From Bacteroidales bacterium (GTDB taxonomy: Bacteria > Bacteroidota > Bacteroidia > Bacteroidales > UBA932), in the NCBI GenBank assembly GCA_024401695.1, contig JAKSKN010000003.1, forward strand, positions 1 through 64,000: DNA of 64,000 nucleotides, given 5' to 3'. Position 1 is the first letter of the stretch; each line of letters starts with the position of its first letter. This document shows, in pieces, positions 1-7,947 of the stretch. A program made the position numbers and the translations under genes. The notes below the pieces were generated by a model. The model was not told where the DNA came from. It searched no databases and saw only the letters and a program-made list of their open reading frames with translations.

Positions 1-55
1 TCCTGCGACTCCCTGATTATGAGTCAGGTGCTCTAACCAACTGAGCTATGGGACC
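1..55 (-). tRNA. tRNA-Met (CAT), 3' part outside window
   Basis: Reading the minus strand from 55 gives the acceptor 5' strand, a D arm with AGCTCAGTTGGTTAGAGC and an anticodon stem CCTGA/TCAGG around the loop CTCATAA, so the anticodon is CAT. The T arm is only begun when the window ends. The loop and stem look like an elongator methionine tRNA; a TilS-modified tRNA-Ile cannot be excluded. It lies 28 nt downstream of rpsJ on the same strand. Confidence 0.9.
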
Positions 56-59
56 AGAA

Positions 60-79
60 GGGCGGTCTTAATACCGCCC
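60..79 (-). terminator. possible hairpin between rpsJ and tRNA-Met
   Basis: GGGCGGT and ACCGCCC form a perfect 7-bp stem with a 6-nt loop just after the rpsJ stop. On the minus strand it is followed by only two T residues, so it is a weak intrinsic terminator at best; it may instead be an mRNA 3' end or a tRNA processing boundary. Confidence 0.4.
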
Positions 80-83
80 GGTA

Positions 84-389
84 TCAGACTTTGATCTCTA
101 CCTCAACACCTGAAGGCAACTCGAGTTTCATAAGAGCATCAACGGTCTTGGCGTTGCTGTCCTCGATGTCGAGAAGTCTGCGGTATGAATCGAGCTCGAA
201 CTGCTCACGAGCCTTCTTGTTGACGAAGGTTGAGCGGTTGACTGTGAAGATCTTCTTGTTGGTAGGAAGAGGAATTGGACCATTCACCTTCGCGCCTGTA
301 GCCTTCACGGTCTCAACGATCTTAGCTGCTGACTTGTCAACGAGCATATGATCGAAAGACTTGAGTTTAATTCTAATTTTTTGGCTCAT
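84..389 (-). CDS. rpsJ: 30S ribosomal protein S10
   Basis: A 101-residue protein matching S10 in length and sequence from start to end (N-terminal [12 protein letters not shown], internal [14 protein letters not shown]). S10 is part of the 30S head and also the NusE partner in antitermination. It is the last gene of the minus-strand run rpsL-rpsG-fusA-rpsJ, 21 nt after fusA. In Bacteroides this gene is normally followed by rplC and the rest of the S10 operon; here the next gene is a tRNA-Met, so the usual join is broken or displaced beyond the window. Confidence 0.97.
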   Translation of the reverse strand: MSQKIRIKLKSFDHMLVDKSAAKIVETVKATGAKVNGPIPLPTNKKIFTVNRSTFVNKKAREQFELDSYRRLLDIEDSNAKTVDALMKLELPSGVEVEIKV

Positions 390-410
390 ATTAACTGTTT
401 TTTACAATTT

Positions 411-2534
411 CTATTCGTCGATTGATTTGCCGAATCCTGAAAGGCCGTGTTTCTCTACGATATCCTTTGTCATAGAACCGGGAACCTGCTCATAATGATC
501 AAATGTCATTGTGCTGGTTGCACGTCCTGAAGACAGGGTGCGGAGCACGGTCACATAACCGAACTGCTCTGCGAGAGGAACAAATGCCTTGATGATCCTT
601 GCTCCGTTTGCAGTGGAATCCATTGAGACAATCTGACCGCGGCGGCGGTTGAGGTCGCCTACGATTTCGCCCATATAGTCCTCAGGGGTGACAACCTCGA
701 GGCTCATCACAGGCTCAAGAATGACTGGATTGCACTTCGTACAGGCGTGACGGAATGCCATACGGGCTGCAAGTTCGAAAGAAAGCTGGTCTGAATCCAC
801 CGGATGGAAAGAACCATCGATGAGAGTGACCTTGAGCGCCTGGACCGGGAAGCCTGCAAGCACGCCGTTGGCGAGAGCTGACTCGAATCCCTTCTGTACG
901 CTCGGGATGAATTCCTTTGGAACGTTGCCACCCTTGACTTTGTCTTCGAACTGAAGTCCGTTGACACCTTCGTCTGCCGGGGCGATCTCTACAAGGATAT
1001 CCGCGAACTTACCGCGACCGCCGGTCTGCTTCTTGAATACCTCGTGATGTTCTGTAGATGAAGTAATAGCCTCTCTGTAGTTGACCTGAGGAGCACCCTG
1101 GTTGATCTCTACGCCGAATTCACGACGGAGACGGTCAACGATGATGTCGAGATGGAGCTCACCCATACCGCTGATGACGGTCTGGCCGGTTTCGGCATCA
1201 GACTTGACGGTGAAGGTAGGGTCCTCTTCGGACAGCTTTCCGAGTGCAACTCCGAGTTTATCAAGGTCCTGCTGGGTCTTTGGCTCAACCGCGATTCCGA
1301 TAACCGGATCAGGGAATTCCATTGACTCAAGTGCAAAACGATGGCTCTCGTCGCAGATGGTATCACCCGTGCGGAGCTCCTTGAAACCAACCGCTGCGCA
1401 GATGTCACCAGCCTCGACGAACTCGATAGGGTTCTGATGGTTGGAGTGCATCTGGTAGAGGCGGGCTACACGCTCCTTCTTGCCGGAGCGGGTGTTGAGC
1501 ACGTATGAACCAGCGTCAAGATGACCGGAATAAACTCTGATGTAAGCCAGACGTCCGACATAAGGATCCGTTGCAATCTTGAATACAAGACCGCAGAATG
1601 GAGCGTCGGCAGCCGGCTTGAGAGCCACCTCCTGGTTGTTATGGGCATTGGTAGCCTTTGTGTCGCCAATGTCAAGAGGAGACGGCAGATAACGCATTAC
1701 TGCATCCAGCAGGAACTGGACACCTTTATTCTTGAAGGAAGAACCACAGCAGGCAGGAACGATCTGCATTGAAATCGTGCCCTTGCGAAGAGCCGCGATG
1801 ATCTCGTCTTCCGTAACGGACTCCGGATCCTCGAGGTACTTGTCAAGAAGTGCATCGTCGCACTCTGCTGCTGCTTCGACCAGTTTGTCACGCCAAAGGG
1901 CAACTTCGTCCTGCATATCAGCCGGGATTTCAGCGATCTCGTAATTTACGAGCTCATCACCGGCCTTGTAGACGATAGCCTTTTTGGCGATCAGGTCAAC
2001 GATACCCGTGAAGTTCTCTTCTGCACCGATAGGGAGGCAGATAGGAACTGCGGTTGCACCGAGCTTTGCCTTGATCTCCTCGACACAGGCGAGGAAGTCG
2101 GCGCCGACACGGTCCATTTTGTTGACGTAGGCAATCTTAGGCACCCTGTACTTGTCGGCCTGGCGCCAAACAGTCTCAGACTGAGGCTGAACGCGGCCAA
2201 CTGCGCAGAATGTTGCGATTGTCCCGTCGAGAACGCGGAGAGACCTTTCCACCTCCACCGTGAAATCCACGTGGCCCGGAGTATCGATCAGGTTGATCTG
2301 ATAAGTCTGTCCGGCATAATGCCAGAAAGCGGTCGTGGCAGCGGAAGTGATGGTGATACCTCTCTCCTGCTCCTGGACCATCCAGTCCATAGTTGCCGCA
2401 CCCTCGTGCACCTCGCCGATCTTGTGGGTCTTGCCGGTGTAGTAAAGGATACGTTCAGATGTAGTGGTCTTACCGGCATCGATGTGTGCCATGATGCCGA
2501 TGTTCCTTGTATATTTAAGATCTCTTTTTGCCAT
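411..2534 (-). CDS. fusA: translation elongation factor G
   Basis: A 707-residue EF-G, the GTPase that drives ribosomal translocation. The G domain is intact: P-loop [15 protein letters not shown] near residues 17-31, the switch [15 protein letters not shown] near residue 90 and NKMD near residue 144. Domains II to V follow and the length is normal. The ATG at 2534 is preferred over a TTG one codon upstream, since it gives the standard [14 protein letters not shown] start. It lies between rpsG (19 nt upstream) and rpsJ in the str operon and is transcribed from the rpsL promoter as far as can be seen. Confidence 0.98.
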   Translation of the reverse strand: MAKRDLKYTRNIGIMAHIDAGKTTTSERILYYTGKTHKIGEVHEGAATMDWMVQEQERGITITSAATTAFWHYAGQTYQINLIDTPGHVDFTVEVERSLRVLDGTIATFCAVGRVQPQSETVWRQADKYRVPKIAYVNKMDRVGADFLACVEEIKAKLGATAVPICLPIGAEENFTGIVDLIAKKAIVYKAGDELVNYEIAEIPADMQDEVALWRDKLVEAAAECDDALLDKYLEDPESVTEDEIIAALRKGTISMQIVPACCGSSFKNKGVQFLLDAVMRYLPSPLDIGDTKATNAHNNQEVALKPAADAPFCGLVFKIATDPYVGRLAYIRVYSGHLDAGSYVLNTRSGKKERVARLYQMHSNHQNPIEFVEAGDICAAVGFKELRTGDTICDESHRFALESMEFPDPVIGIAVEPKTQQDLDKLGVALGKLSEEDPTFTVKSDAETGQTVISGMGELHLDIIVDRLRREFGVEINQGAPQVNYREAITSSTEHHEVFKKQTGGRGKFADILVEIAPADEGVNGLQFEDKVKGGNVPKEFIPSVQKGFESALANGVLAGFPVQALKVTLIDGSFHPVDSDQLSFELAARMAFRHACTKCNPVILEPVMSLEVVTPEDYMGEIVGDLNRRRGQIVSMDSTANGARIIKAFVPLAEQFGYVTVLRTLSSGRATSTMTFDHYEQVPGSMTKDIVEKHGLSGFGKSIDE

Positions 2535-2553
2535 CAATCAAACACCAATCTAA

Positions 2554-3030
2554 CTAAAAGCGGAAATGGGCGAATGCCTTGTTGGCCTCTGCCATTCTGT
2601 GCATATCTTCTTTACGCTTGAATGCACCACCTTCGTTGTTATAAGCGGCACAGATCTCTGCGCAGAGTTTCTCTGCCATTGAACGGCCGGAACGCTTGCG
2701 GGCGAAGTTCACCATATTCTTCATAGAAAGTGAAACCTTCCTCTCAGGGCGCAACTCGGTAGGCACCTGGAAGTTGGCACCACCGATACGACGTGACTTG
2801 ACCTCAATCTGAGGGGTAACGTTCTCGAGCGCCTTCCTCCAAATATCTAGAGGAGCCTTGTCAGAATCTTTCATCTTCTCGCCTACCAAATCAATGGCAT
2901 CGTAAAAAATAGAATACGCGATACTCTTCTTCCCCTGCAACATAAGATTGTTCACGAAACGGGTAACCTCGACGTCGTGAAACTTAGGATCAGGAAGTAG
3001 AATCCTCTTCTTAGGCTTTGCTTTTCTCAT
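2554..3030 (-). CDS. rpsG: 30S ribosomal protein S7
   Basis: A 158-residue S7 beginning MRKAKPKKR, with the conserved block [15 protein letters not shown] and the C-terminal helix region ending [13 protein letters not shown]7 nucleates assembly of the 30S head by binding the 3' domain of 16S rRNA. Second gene of the str operon, 38 nt downstream of rpsL and 19 nt upstream of fusA. Confidence 0.98.
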   Translation of the reverse strand: MRKAKPKKRILLPDPKFHDVEVTRFVNNLMLQGKKSIAYSIFYDAIDLVGEKMKDSDKAPLDIWRKALENVTPQIEVKSRRIGGANFQVPTELRPERKVSLSMKNMVNFARKRSGRSMAEKLCAEICAAYNNEGGAFKRKEDMHRMAEANKAFAHFRF

Positions 3031-3068
3031 TGTTTTGAAAAATTAAAAGTTTAAACCATCCTTCAGCA

Positions 3069-3440
3069 TTACTTAGGCCTCTTGGCGCCATAGAGGGAAC
3101 GTGACTGAGTACGACCCTCGACACCAGCGGTATCCAAAGCTCCTCTAAGGATGTGGTAACGTACACCTGGAAGGTCCTTTACACGACCGCCACGAACGAG
3201 CACGATTGAGTGCTCCTGGAGGTTGTGACCCTCGCCAGGGATGTAGGCATTGACCTCTTTGCTGTTTGTAAGACGTACACGGGCAACCTTACGCATTGCT
3301 GAGTTAGGTTTCTTAGGAGTCGTTGTGTAAACTCTAAGGCATACGCCACGCTTCTGAGGACAAGCATCCAACGCACGGGACTTGCTGGTTGTTTCAGCAG
3401 CCTCGCGTCCTTTGCGAACCAATTGTTGAATTGTTGGCAT
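3069..3440 (-). CDS. rpsL: 30S ribosomal protein S12
   Basis: A 123-residue S12 with the decoding-site segments [19 protein letters not shown] and [13 protein letters not shown] intact. S12 lies at the A site and controls decoding accuracy; the lysine in the PKKPNS loop is the classical streptomycin-resistance position and is wild type here. First gene of the str operon; its promoter lies immediately upstream at 3490-3520 and overlaps the terminator of the preceding gene. Confidence 0.98.
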   Translation of the reverse strand: MPTIQQLVRKGREAAETTSKSRALDACPQKRGVCLRVYTTTPKKPNSAMRKVARVRLTNSKEVNAYIPGEGHNLQEHSIVLVRGGRVKDLPGVRYHILRGALDTAGVEGRTQSRSLYGAKRPK

Positions 3441-3468
3441 AAATGGTTGTTAATAAATAAATTATAAA

Positions 3469-3488
3469 AGCCCCAAAAATTTGGGGCT
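3469..3488 (-). terminator. terminator-like hairpin between the OmpA-like lipoprotein gene and rpsL
   Basis: AGCCCCAAA and TTTGGGGCT form a perfect 9-bp inverted repeat with a 2-nt centre, followed on the minus strand by TTTT. It lies downstream of the lipoprotein stop at 3533. Because the rpsL promoter box (3490-3497) abuts it, it would also fall at the very 5' end of the str operon mRNA. Confidence 0.7.
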
Positions 3489-3489
3489 G

Positions 3490-3520
3490 CAAAAATAGTT
3501 AAAAAATATTAATTATCAAA
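3490..3520 (-). promoter_or_regulatory. str operon promoter (TTTG-N19-TAnnTTTG)
   Basis: On the minus strand TTTG at 3517-3520 and TATTTTTG at 3490-3497 are separated by exactly 19 nt, a full match to the Bacteroidales -33/-7 promoter consensus. The box ends 49 nt before the rpsL ATG. Confidence 0.75.
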
Positions 3521-3532
3521 AACTAAGCGGGA

Positions 3533-5176
3533 CTAAAGAACTTTTGAAAGCTCGATGTCCTTGGCCGCTCTGGTCTTGAAAGAAGGGTCCTTGGCTGCGG
3601 CAGACGCGAGATAGTTCTTCGCTGCGGTGGCATTGCCGGCACGCGCGGACGCAATCGCGCGTATATAGTCGGCACGGGCATCGTCTCCGGCAACAGCCGA
3701 AGCCGCCTTTGCATTCTGCCCTGTCAGGAGATATGCCACGGCCTCGTTGGAAGCACCTGTTCCGGCAAGGTTCCTGGCAGCCGCCTCATAGTCACCCTGA
3801 AGGATGTTGACGGTCCCGAGATTGGCATTCGCCTCACTGGTGCCAGACTGCTTGAAAAGCTTGGCGGCCTCGTCGAGATCGCCCTTCTGGAGAGCGCAGA
3901 CGCCCTTTGCGTTGAGCACGTCGGCATCAGGTCTCTTGATTCCGTTAAGGTATGAAAGTGCAGAATCGGGATTGTTGTCGTCGAGAGAGAGGACTGCGAG
4001 GTTGAATCGTGCCTTGTCGGAGCCGAAATCCTTGACGGCACGGTTGTAAAGTTCTTCCTTGCGTGCCTTGCTGGTGGAATTTGCGGCCACACGGAGAAGT
4101 CCTTCCTCGTCAAGCATATTGATGGCCTTCCGGGAGAGTTCCTCGAGCTCCTCGTCGGAGAAGTTCTGGTAGTCGACGTCGGCTATGAAACGGGCGCGAC
4201 GGAGTTCAGGGAACACCTTGTCGTTGATTTCGGAGTATACCTGGGACATGTTGCGGATCTCGCGTTCACGGACCGCCGGGTCGCTGTACATCGACAGGAC
4301 GCGGAGAATGAGGTCCTTGTCTTCGATGTTGGACTCCTGCACGGCCTCCTGGAAGCCGTCCCAGTCCTGGCCTATGCTCTTGACCTGGACATCATCGATG
4401 TCGATGTCCTTGGAAATCTTGTCCCAGGCCTTCTGGGCAGAGGATGCGCGCTTGTCGGAAAGCTTTGCGTTGTAGTCCTGGCCGCCTTCCGGTGAAGCAT
4501 ACGCCACGATCTGGGTGTTCTTGACCGTGTAGCGTGGATCCTTCGTGATCTCTGCGAGCGCCGCCTTGAGGTCGTTGATGGACGAAGAGCGCAGCTGGCT
4601 TGTCTTGACGTCAGCGGAATTCTTGTCGTAGAGGATCTGACCCTCGGTCGTGCTTGAGATCACTGACTGGTATTCATCGGCCTTGAAAGAGTAGTAGCCG
4701 TCGGTGTCGGCAAGTCTGGAAGTCGTGATGAGGCCGTCGGCAACCTTGATTGCAGGCACCTCGATGCGCTTCTTGCCATAGAAAACCGTAGTGCGGAGTT
4801 CGAGATGAGAAGTCTCCATACCCGGTCTGTAGGTAAACTGGTAGCTTTCCTTCACGGTGCCTCCGTCGGCCGGGATGACCCAATTATTGTCCTTGACCTT
4901 CTCGCCCTGGTAAATCTTTGACTTGAGCGCCTGCTCTCCGCCTTCATAGACGAGGACGGGGGTGACTGTGACGATGGCGGTCGGAGCGAAATAACCGGCA
5001 GGGTAGGTGACAGTCACATCGGCGGGGATCTTGTCGCCCACGAGGGCGAGGACTTCAGGGTTGCAGGTTATCTTCAGGTTTTCGGCCATAGCCATCTGCT
5101 TGGCACGGGAAGCGCCGCAGGATACGGCCACTGCGGCCATGGCCACAAGCGCAAGTATTTTAAATGTCTTCATCAT
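3533..5176 (-). CDS. OmpA-domain and TPR-repeat outer-membrane lipoprotein
   Basis: A 547-residue predicted lipoprotein. The signal peptide ends in the lipobox AVSCG at about residues 18-21. An OmpA-C-like peptidoglycan-binding region runs from about residue 175 to 275, with GQILYDKNSADV and the signature NAKLSDKRASSAQKAW (fits NxxLSxxRAxxV). The C-terminal part from about residue 370 is helical and Ala-rich with TPR-like repeats. It probably anchors the outer membrane to peptidoglycan and offers a TPR docking surface; the partner is unknown. It is divergent from the sigma54 regulator and ends in the hairpin at 3469-3488. The first of two adjacent ATG codons is used; the second, three bases later, is equally possible. 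Confidence 0.8.
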   Translation of the reverse strand: MMKTFKILALVAMAAVAVSCGASRAKQMAMAENLKITCNPEVLALVGDKIPADVTVTYPAGYFAPTAIVTVTPVLVYEGGEQALKSKIYQGEKVKDNNWVIPADGGTVKESYQFTYRPGMETSHLELRTTVFYGKKRIEVPAIKVADGLITTSRLADTDGYYSFKADEYQSVISSTTEGQILYDKNSADVKTSQLRSSSINDLKAALAEITKDPRYTVKNTQIVAYASPEGGQDYNAKLSDKRASSAQKAWDKISKDIDIDDVQVKSIGQDWDGFQEAVQESNIEDKDLILRVLSMYSDPAVREREIRNMSQVYSEINDKVFPELRRARFIADVDYQNFSDEELEELSRKAINMLDEEGLLRVAANSTSKARKEELYNRAVKDFGSDKARFNLAVLSLDDNNPDSALSYLNGIKRPDADVLNAKGVCALQKGDLDEAAKLFKQSGTSEANANLGTVNILQGDYEAAARNLAGTGASNEAVAYLLTGQNAKAASAVAGDDARADYIRAIASARAGNATAAKNYLASAAAKDPSFKTRAAKDIELSKVL

Positions 5177-5209
5177 AATTGGTTAAAGATTATTAGATTT
5201 CCTCAGACA

Positions 5210-5217
5210 CAAAGATA
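5210..5217 (-). promoter_or_regulatory. promoter box for the OmpA/TPR lipoprotein gene
   Basis: TATCTTTG on the minus strand fits TAnnTTTG and ends 33 nt before the start codon. No clear -33 TTTG is seen. Confidence 0.5.
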
Positions 5218-5231
5218 TGTAATTTTTTTGT

Positions 5232-5239
5232 TAACTTTG
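5232..5239 (+). promoter_or_regulatory. promoter box for the sigma54 activator gene
   Basis: TAACTTTG fits TAnnTTTG and ends only 7 nt before the ATG at 5247, so the mRNA would have almost no leader. It is interleaved with the divergent box at 5210-5217. Confidence 0.55.
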
Positions 5240-5246
5240 CGAAAAT

Positions 5247-6443
5247 ATGGACGCACAGGACCTTCAACGCATAAAAAACAAGTTCGACATCGTCGGTAAC
5301 GACTCCTCGCTCAACCGGGCGATAGAGACGGCCGTCGCCGTGGCACCTACGGACCTCACCGTCCTCATCGCCGGCGAGAGCGGTGTCGGCAAGGAAGTCC
5401 TGCCGCAGATCATACATCAGTACAGCAAACGCCGTACCGGAAAATATCTCGCAGTCAATTGCGGCGGCATCCCGGAAGGTACGGTCAACGCAGAGCTCTT
5501 CGGACACGAAAAGGGCGCCTTCACCGGCGCAATCGGCGAACGCAAGGGCTATTTCGAGGAAGCAAACGGCGGCACCCTCTTCCTTGACGAGATCGGAGAA
5601 CTGCCGAAAGACACCCAGGCCCTCCTCCTCCGCGTCCTGCAGAACGGCGAATACATAAAGGTCGGATCCTCCAAGGTCGAGAAGACCGATGTCCGCATAA
5701 TCGCGGCGACCAATGTCAATCTCGCCTATGCCGTCGCCACCGGCAAATTCCGCGAAGACCTGTACTACCGCCTGACCGGCATCCAGATTTCGATGCCGTC
5801 GCTGCGTGACCGCAACCGCGACGACGTATATCTGCTTTTCCGCAAGTTCTCAACGGACTTCGCCGAGAAGAACGGACTCTGCAAAGTCAGCCTCACCCAC
5901 GAGGCAATCAACATCCTCACCAACTACCGCTGGCCGGGCAACATCCGCCAGCTCAAGAACATAGCCGAGGCCATCACAGGCATCGAGTCATCCCCTGTCT
6001 CCAGAAGCGCCGAGCGCATTGAAATCAATGCAGAGACGCTCCGCAGATACCTTCCGGACGAAAAAGACACCCTCCTCCCTGCGGCAGTCGCCGGCAATGG
6101 CGGAGGCAGTATGAACGACGCCGACAAGCAGGTCTTCATCAAAGCCATCTTCGACCTCAGCCAGAGGGTTGACAGGCTGGAGCGAATCGTCGGAAGCCGC
6201 GAGGAAGCGCCGGCGGCAACCCAGCCTCAGATAATGGATTACTCCCGCCGGGAAGAACCGGAGGAACAGATGGGCGAGCCCGAGGAGCAGAACCTTATGT
6301 CGATCCGGAAGACCAATGACGAACTCATCGCCAGATGCCTTGCAAAGCACTCCGGCAACATCAAGAAGGCCGCCGCGGAACTCGGCATCTCCGAGAGGAC
6401 CATATACCGCAAACTGAAGGACAGCAAACTGAACGGCAAATGA
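5247..6443 (+). CDS. sigma54-dependent transcriptional activator (AAA+, Fis-type HTH)
   Basis: A 398-residue bacterial enhancer-binding protein. Walker A GESGVGKE near residue 42, the sigma54-contacting loop GAFTGA near residue 91, Walker B LFLDEIGE near residue 111, and a C-terminal Fis-type helix-turn-helix near residues 370-392 (KKAAAELGISERTIYRKL). No receiver or sensor domain precedes the AAA+ core, so activity is probably set by level, a partner protein or a diffusible signal. It remodels closed sigma54-RNA polymerase complexes by ATP hydrolysis. It heads a tight cluster with lptE-like, an unknown gene and secG; its stop overlaps the next start (ATGA). Linkage with lptE and secG suggests a link to envelope functions, which is inference. 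Confidence 0.9.
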   Translation: MDAQDLQRIKNKFDIVGNDSSLNRAIETAVAVAPTDLTVLIAGESGVGKEVLPQIIHQYSKRRTGKYLAVNCGGIPEGTVNAELFGHEKGAFTGAIGERKGYFEEANGGTLFLDEIGELPKDTQALLLRVLQNGEYIKVGSSKVEKTDVRIIAATNVNLAYAVATGKFREDLYYRLTGIQISMPSLRDRNRDDVYLLFRKFSTDFAEKNGLCKVSLTHEAINILTNYRWPGNIRQLKNIAEAITGIESSPVSRSAERIEINAETLRRYLPDEKDTLLPAAVAGNGGGSMNDADKQVFIKAIFDLSQRVDRLERIVGSREEAPAATQPQIMDYSRREEPEEQMGEPEEQNLMSIRKTNDELIARCLAKHSGNIKKAAAELGISERTIYRKLKDSKLNGK

Positions 6444-6940
6444 AAAAACTGATCCTTTTCATAGCTGCCGCACTCGCTGTTTCATCCTGCGGCATCTACT
6501 CGTTCTCCGGCACGTCCATCCAGCCGGACGTCAACACCATTGCCATCAACTATTTCGAATACACCGCCCAGAAGGTCAACCCGACTCTTGCCAATGACAT
6601 AACGGAAGCTCTGCGCGACCAGTTCCGCAAGATGACCAGGCTTGAGCAGGTTGAAACCGACGGCGACCTTGACATATCCGGAGAGATCACCGGATATAAT
6701 GTGTCCGCCACCGCCATCACCGCGCAGGAGACGGCCGCGATGAACCGCCTGACCGTCACCGTAAGGGTCGATTTCACCAACGAGAAGCATCCCGAGGACA
6801 ATTTCGAAAGCAAAAGCTTCTCGGCATACGCCGATTTCGCATCGGATGTTCTCCTGGATGCAGTCGAGGGTGATCTCTGCCGGGAAATCATCGAAAAGAT
6901 CAACGAGGATATTTTCAACGCAACCGTAGCACAATGGTAA
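6440..6940 (+). CDS. lptE: LptE-like lipoprotein
   Basis: A 166-residue lipoprotein starting MKKLILFIAAALAVSSCG, with lipobox VSSC. The body (NTIAINYFEYTAQKVNPTLANDITEALRDQF... then ISGEITGYNV) matches the LptE family pattern in Bacteroidetes. LptE plugs the LptD barrel that inserts lipopolysaccharide into the outer membrane. The ATG at 6440 gives the signal peptide and overlaps the upstream stop by 4 nt; an in-frame upstream extension lacks a signal and is rejected. Its last codons overlap the start of the next gene (ATGGTAA). The assignment rests on length, signal and context more than on strong motifs. Confidence 0.75.
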   Translation: MKKLILFIAAALAVSSCGIYSFSGTSIQPDVNTIAINYFEYTAQKVNPTLANDITEALRDQFRKMTRLEQVETDGDLDISGEITGYNVSATAITAQETAAMNRLTVTVRVDFTNEKHPEDNFESKSFSAYADFASDVLLDAVEGDLCREIIEKINEDIFNATVAQW

Positions 6941-7503
6941 ACCCTATCGACATCCACAAACTGACGTTTGAAGAGCTGACCGGAGTGGTCAGCCTGTACC
7001 CCTGGTACGGCGCGGCCAGGATGGAACTTTGCCAGAGAATGTCCGCGATGGGCGCACTCTCGGAGACTCAGATTGCCGACACCGCGCTCCGGATCGGCTC
7101 CAGGAAAATCCTGTCTGACCTTGCCAACGACAAGGGGCAGGTGGACTGCACCGACGCCAATGCACAGAAGCTCGTGGAGGCCTTCCTCCCGTCCGAAGAC
7201 GGATCCAAGAGGCAGGTGTTCGTGGTCGGAGGTGACTATTTCACCCAGAACCAATATGATTCCGTACGCAACGCCGAAGACAGCGTCTTTGCGAAAATAG
7301 CACGGGGGACCGGCAGCGCAAACTATCAGGAACCGGAGGCCAGGGGCGCAGAAGATTTTTGCACAGAAGCACTTGCGAAAATTTATCTGGAGCAGGAATA
7401 TCCGGACGAAGCTATCGCTATTTATTCGAAACTTAGTTTGTTATATCCGGAAAAAAGTGTTTACTTTGCAGCCCTTATCGAGAAAATAAATAAAAATAGA
7501 TAG
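6934..7503 (+). CDS. conserved protein of unknown function between lptE-like and secG
   Basis: A 189-residue soluble protein without signal peptide or membrane segment. The N-terminal third (DIHKLTFEELTGVVSLYPWYGAARMELCQRM) and a C-terminal TPR-like stretch (TEALAKIYLEQEYPDEAIAIYSKLSLLYPEKSVYFAALIEKI) suggest a helical protein-interaction role. It overlaps the lptE-like gene by 7 nt and ends 2 nt before secG, so it is translationally coupled to both. No specific function can be assigned. Confidence 0.75.
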   Translation: MVNPIDIHKLTFEELTGVVSLYPWYGAARMELCQRMSAMGALSETQIADTALRIGSRKILSDLANDKGQVDCTDANAQKLVEAFLPSEDGSKRQVFVVGGDYFTQNQYDSVRNAEDSVFAKIARGTGSANYQEPEARGAEDFCTEALAKIYLEQEYPDEAIAIYSKLSLLYPEKSVYFAALIEKINKNR

Positions 7504-7505
7504 AA

Positions 7506-7853
7506 ATGAACGCAGTATTTACAATTTTGACCGTTCTCATCGTGATCGCAGCAATTCTCCTCGTTCTCGTGGTATTGCTTCAGAACGGCAAGGGTGAGGG
7601 TCTTGCAAGCAACTTCGTTGCCGGCAACCAGACCTTTGGTGTACGCCAGACAGCAGACATCCTTGAGAAGATCACCTGGGGTCTCGTAGCATTCATCGTG
7701 ATCGTATCAATCGCAGCTTCCTTCACAATGGGAACCAACGGTGCCGATATGGACGTAACCAACAAGATCGAGAACACCACCAACAACGCCCAGCCGGCAT
7801 TCCCTACCGCTCCTATCCAGCAGAATGCCCCTACAGCTGAGGACGCTGAGTAG
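7506..7853 (+). CDS. secG: preprotein translocase subunit SecG
   Basis: A 115-residue SecG. Two transmembrane segments, near residues 3-25 and 55-73, flank the conserved cytoplasmic loop LLQNGKGEGLASNF and the segment GVRQTADILEKITW. A polar Asn/Thr/Pro-rich tail of about 35 residues follows, as is common in this phylum. SecG assists SecYE channel opening during SecA-driven export. Last gene of the four-gene cluster, terminated at 7901-7936. Confidence 0.93.
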   Translation: MNAVFTILTVLIVIAAILLVLVVLLQNGKGEGLASNFVAGNQTFGVRQTADILEKITWGLVAFIVIVSIAASFTMGTNGADMDVTNKIENTTNNAQPAFPTAPIQQNAPTAEDAE

Positions 7854-7900
7854 TCTCTCTGCACGCTGACATTTTGTCAGTGGAATACAATTTGACTTAC

Positions 7901-7936
7901 AGTCGTTTGCCCGGTTTCGGGCAGACGACTTTTTTA
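7901..7936 (+). terminator. Rho-independent terminator after secG
   Basis: AGTCGTTTGCCCG and CGGGCAGACGACT pair over 13 positions with one T-G wobble around a GTTT loop, followed by six T residues. It ends only about 12 nt before the ClpB start codon. A smaller hairpin CTGACA/TGTCAG lies just upstream. Confidence 0.9.
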
Positions 7937-7947
7937 TTATATATGTT

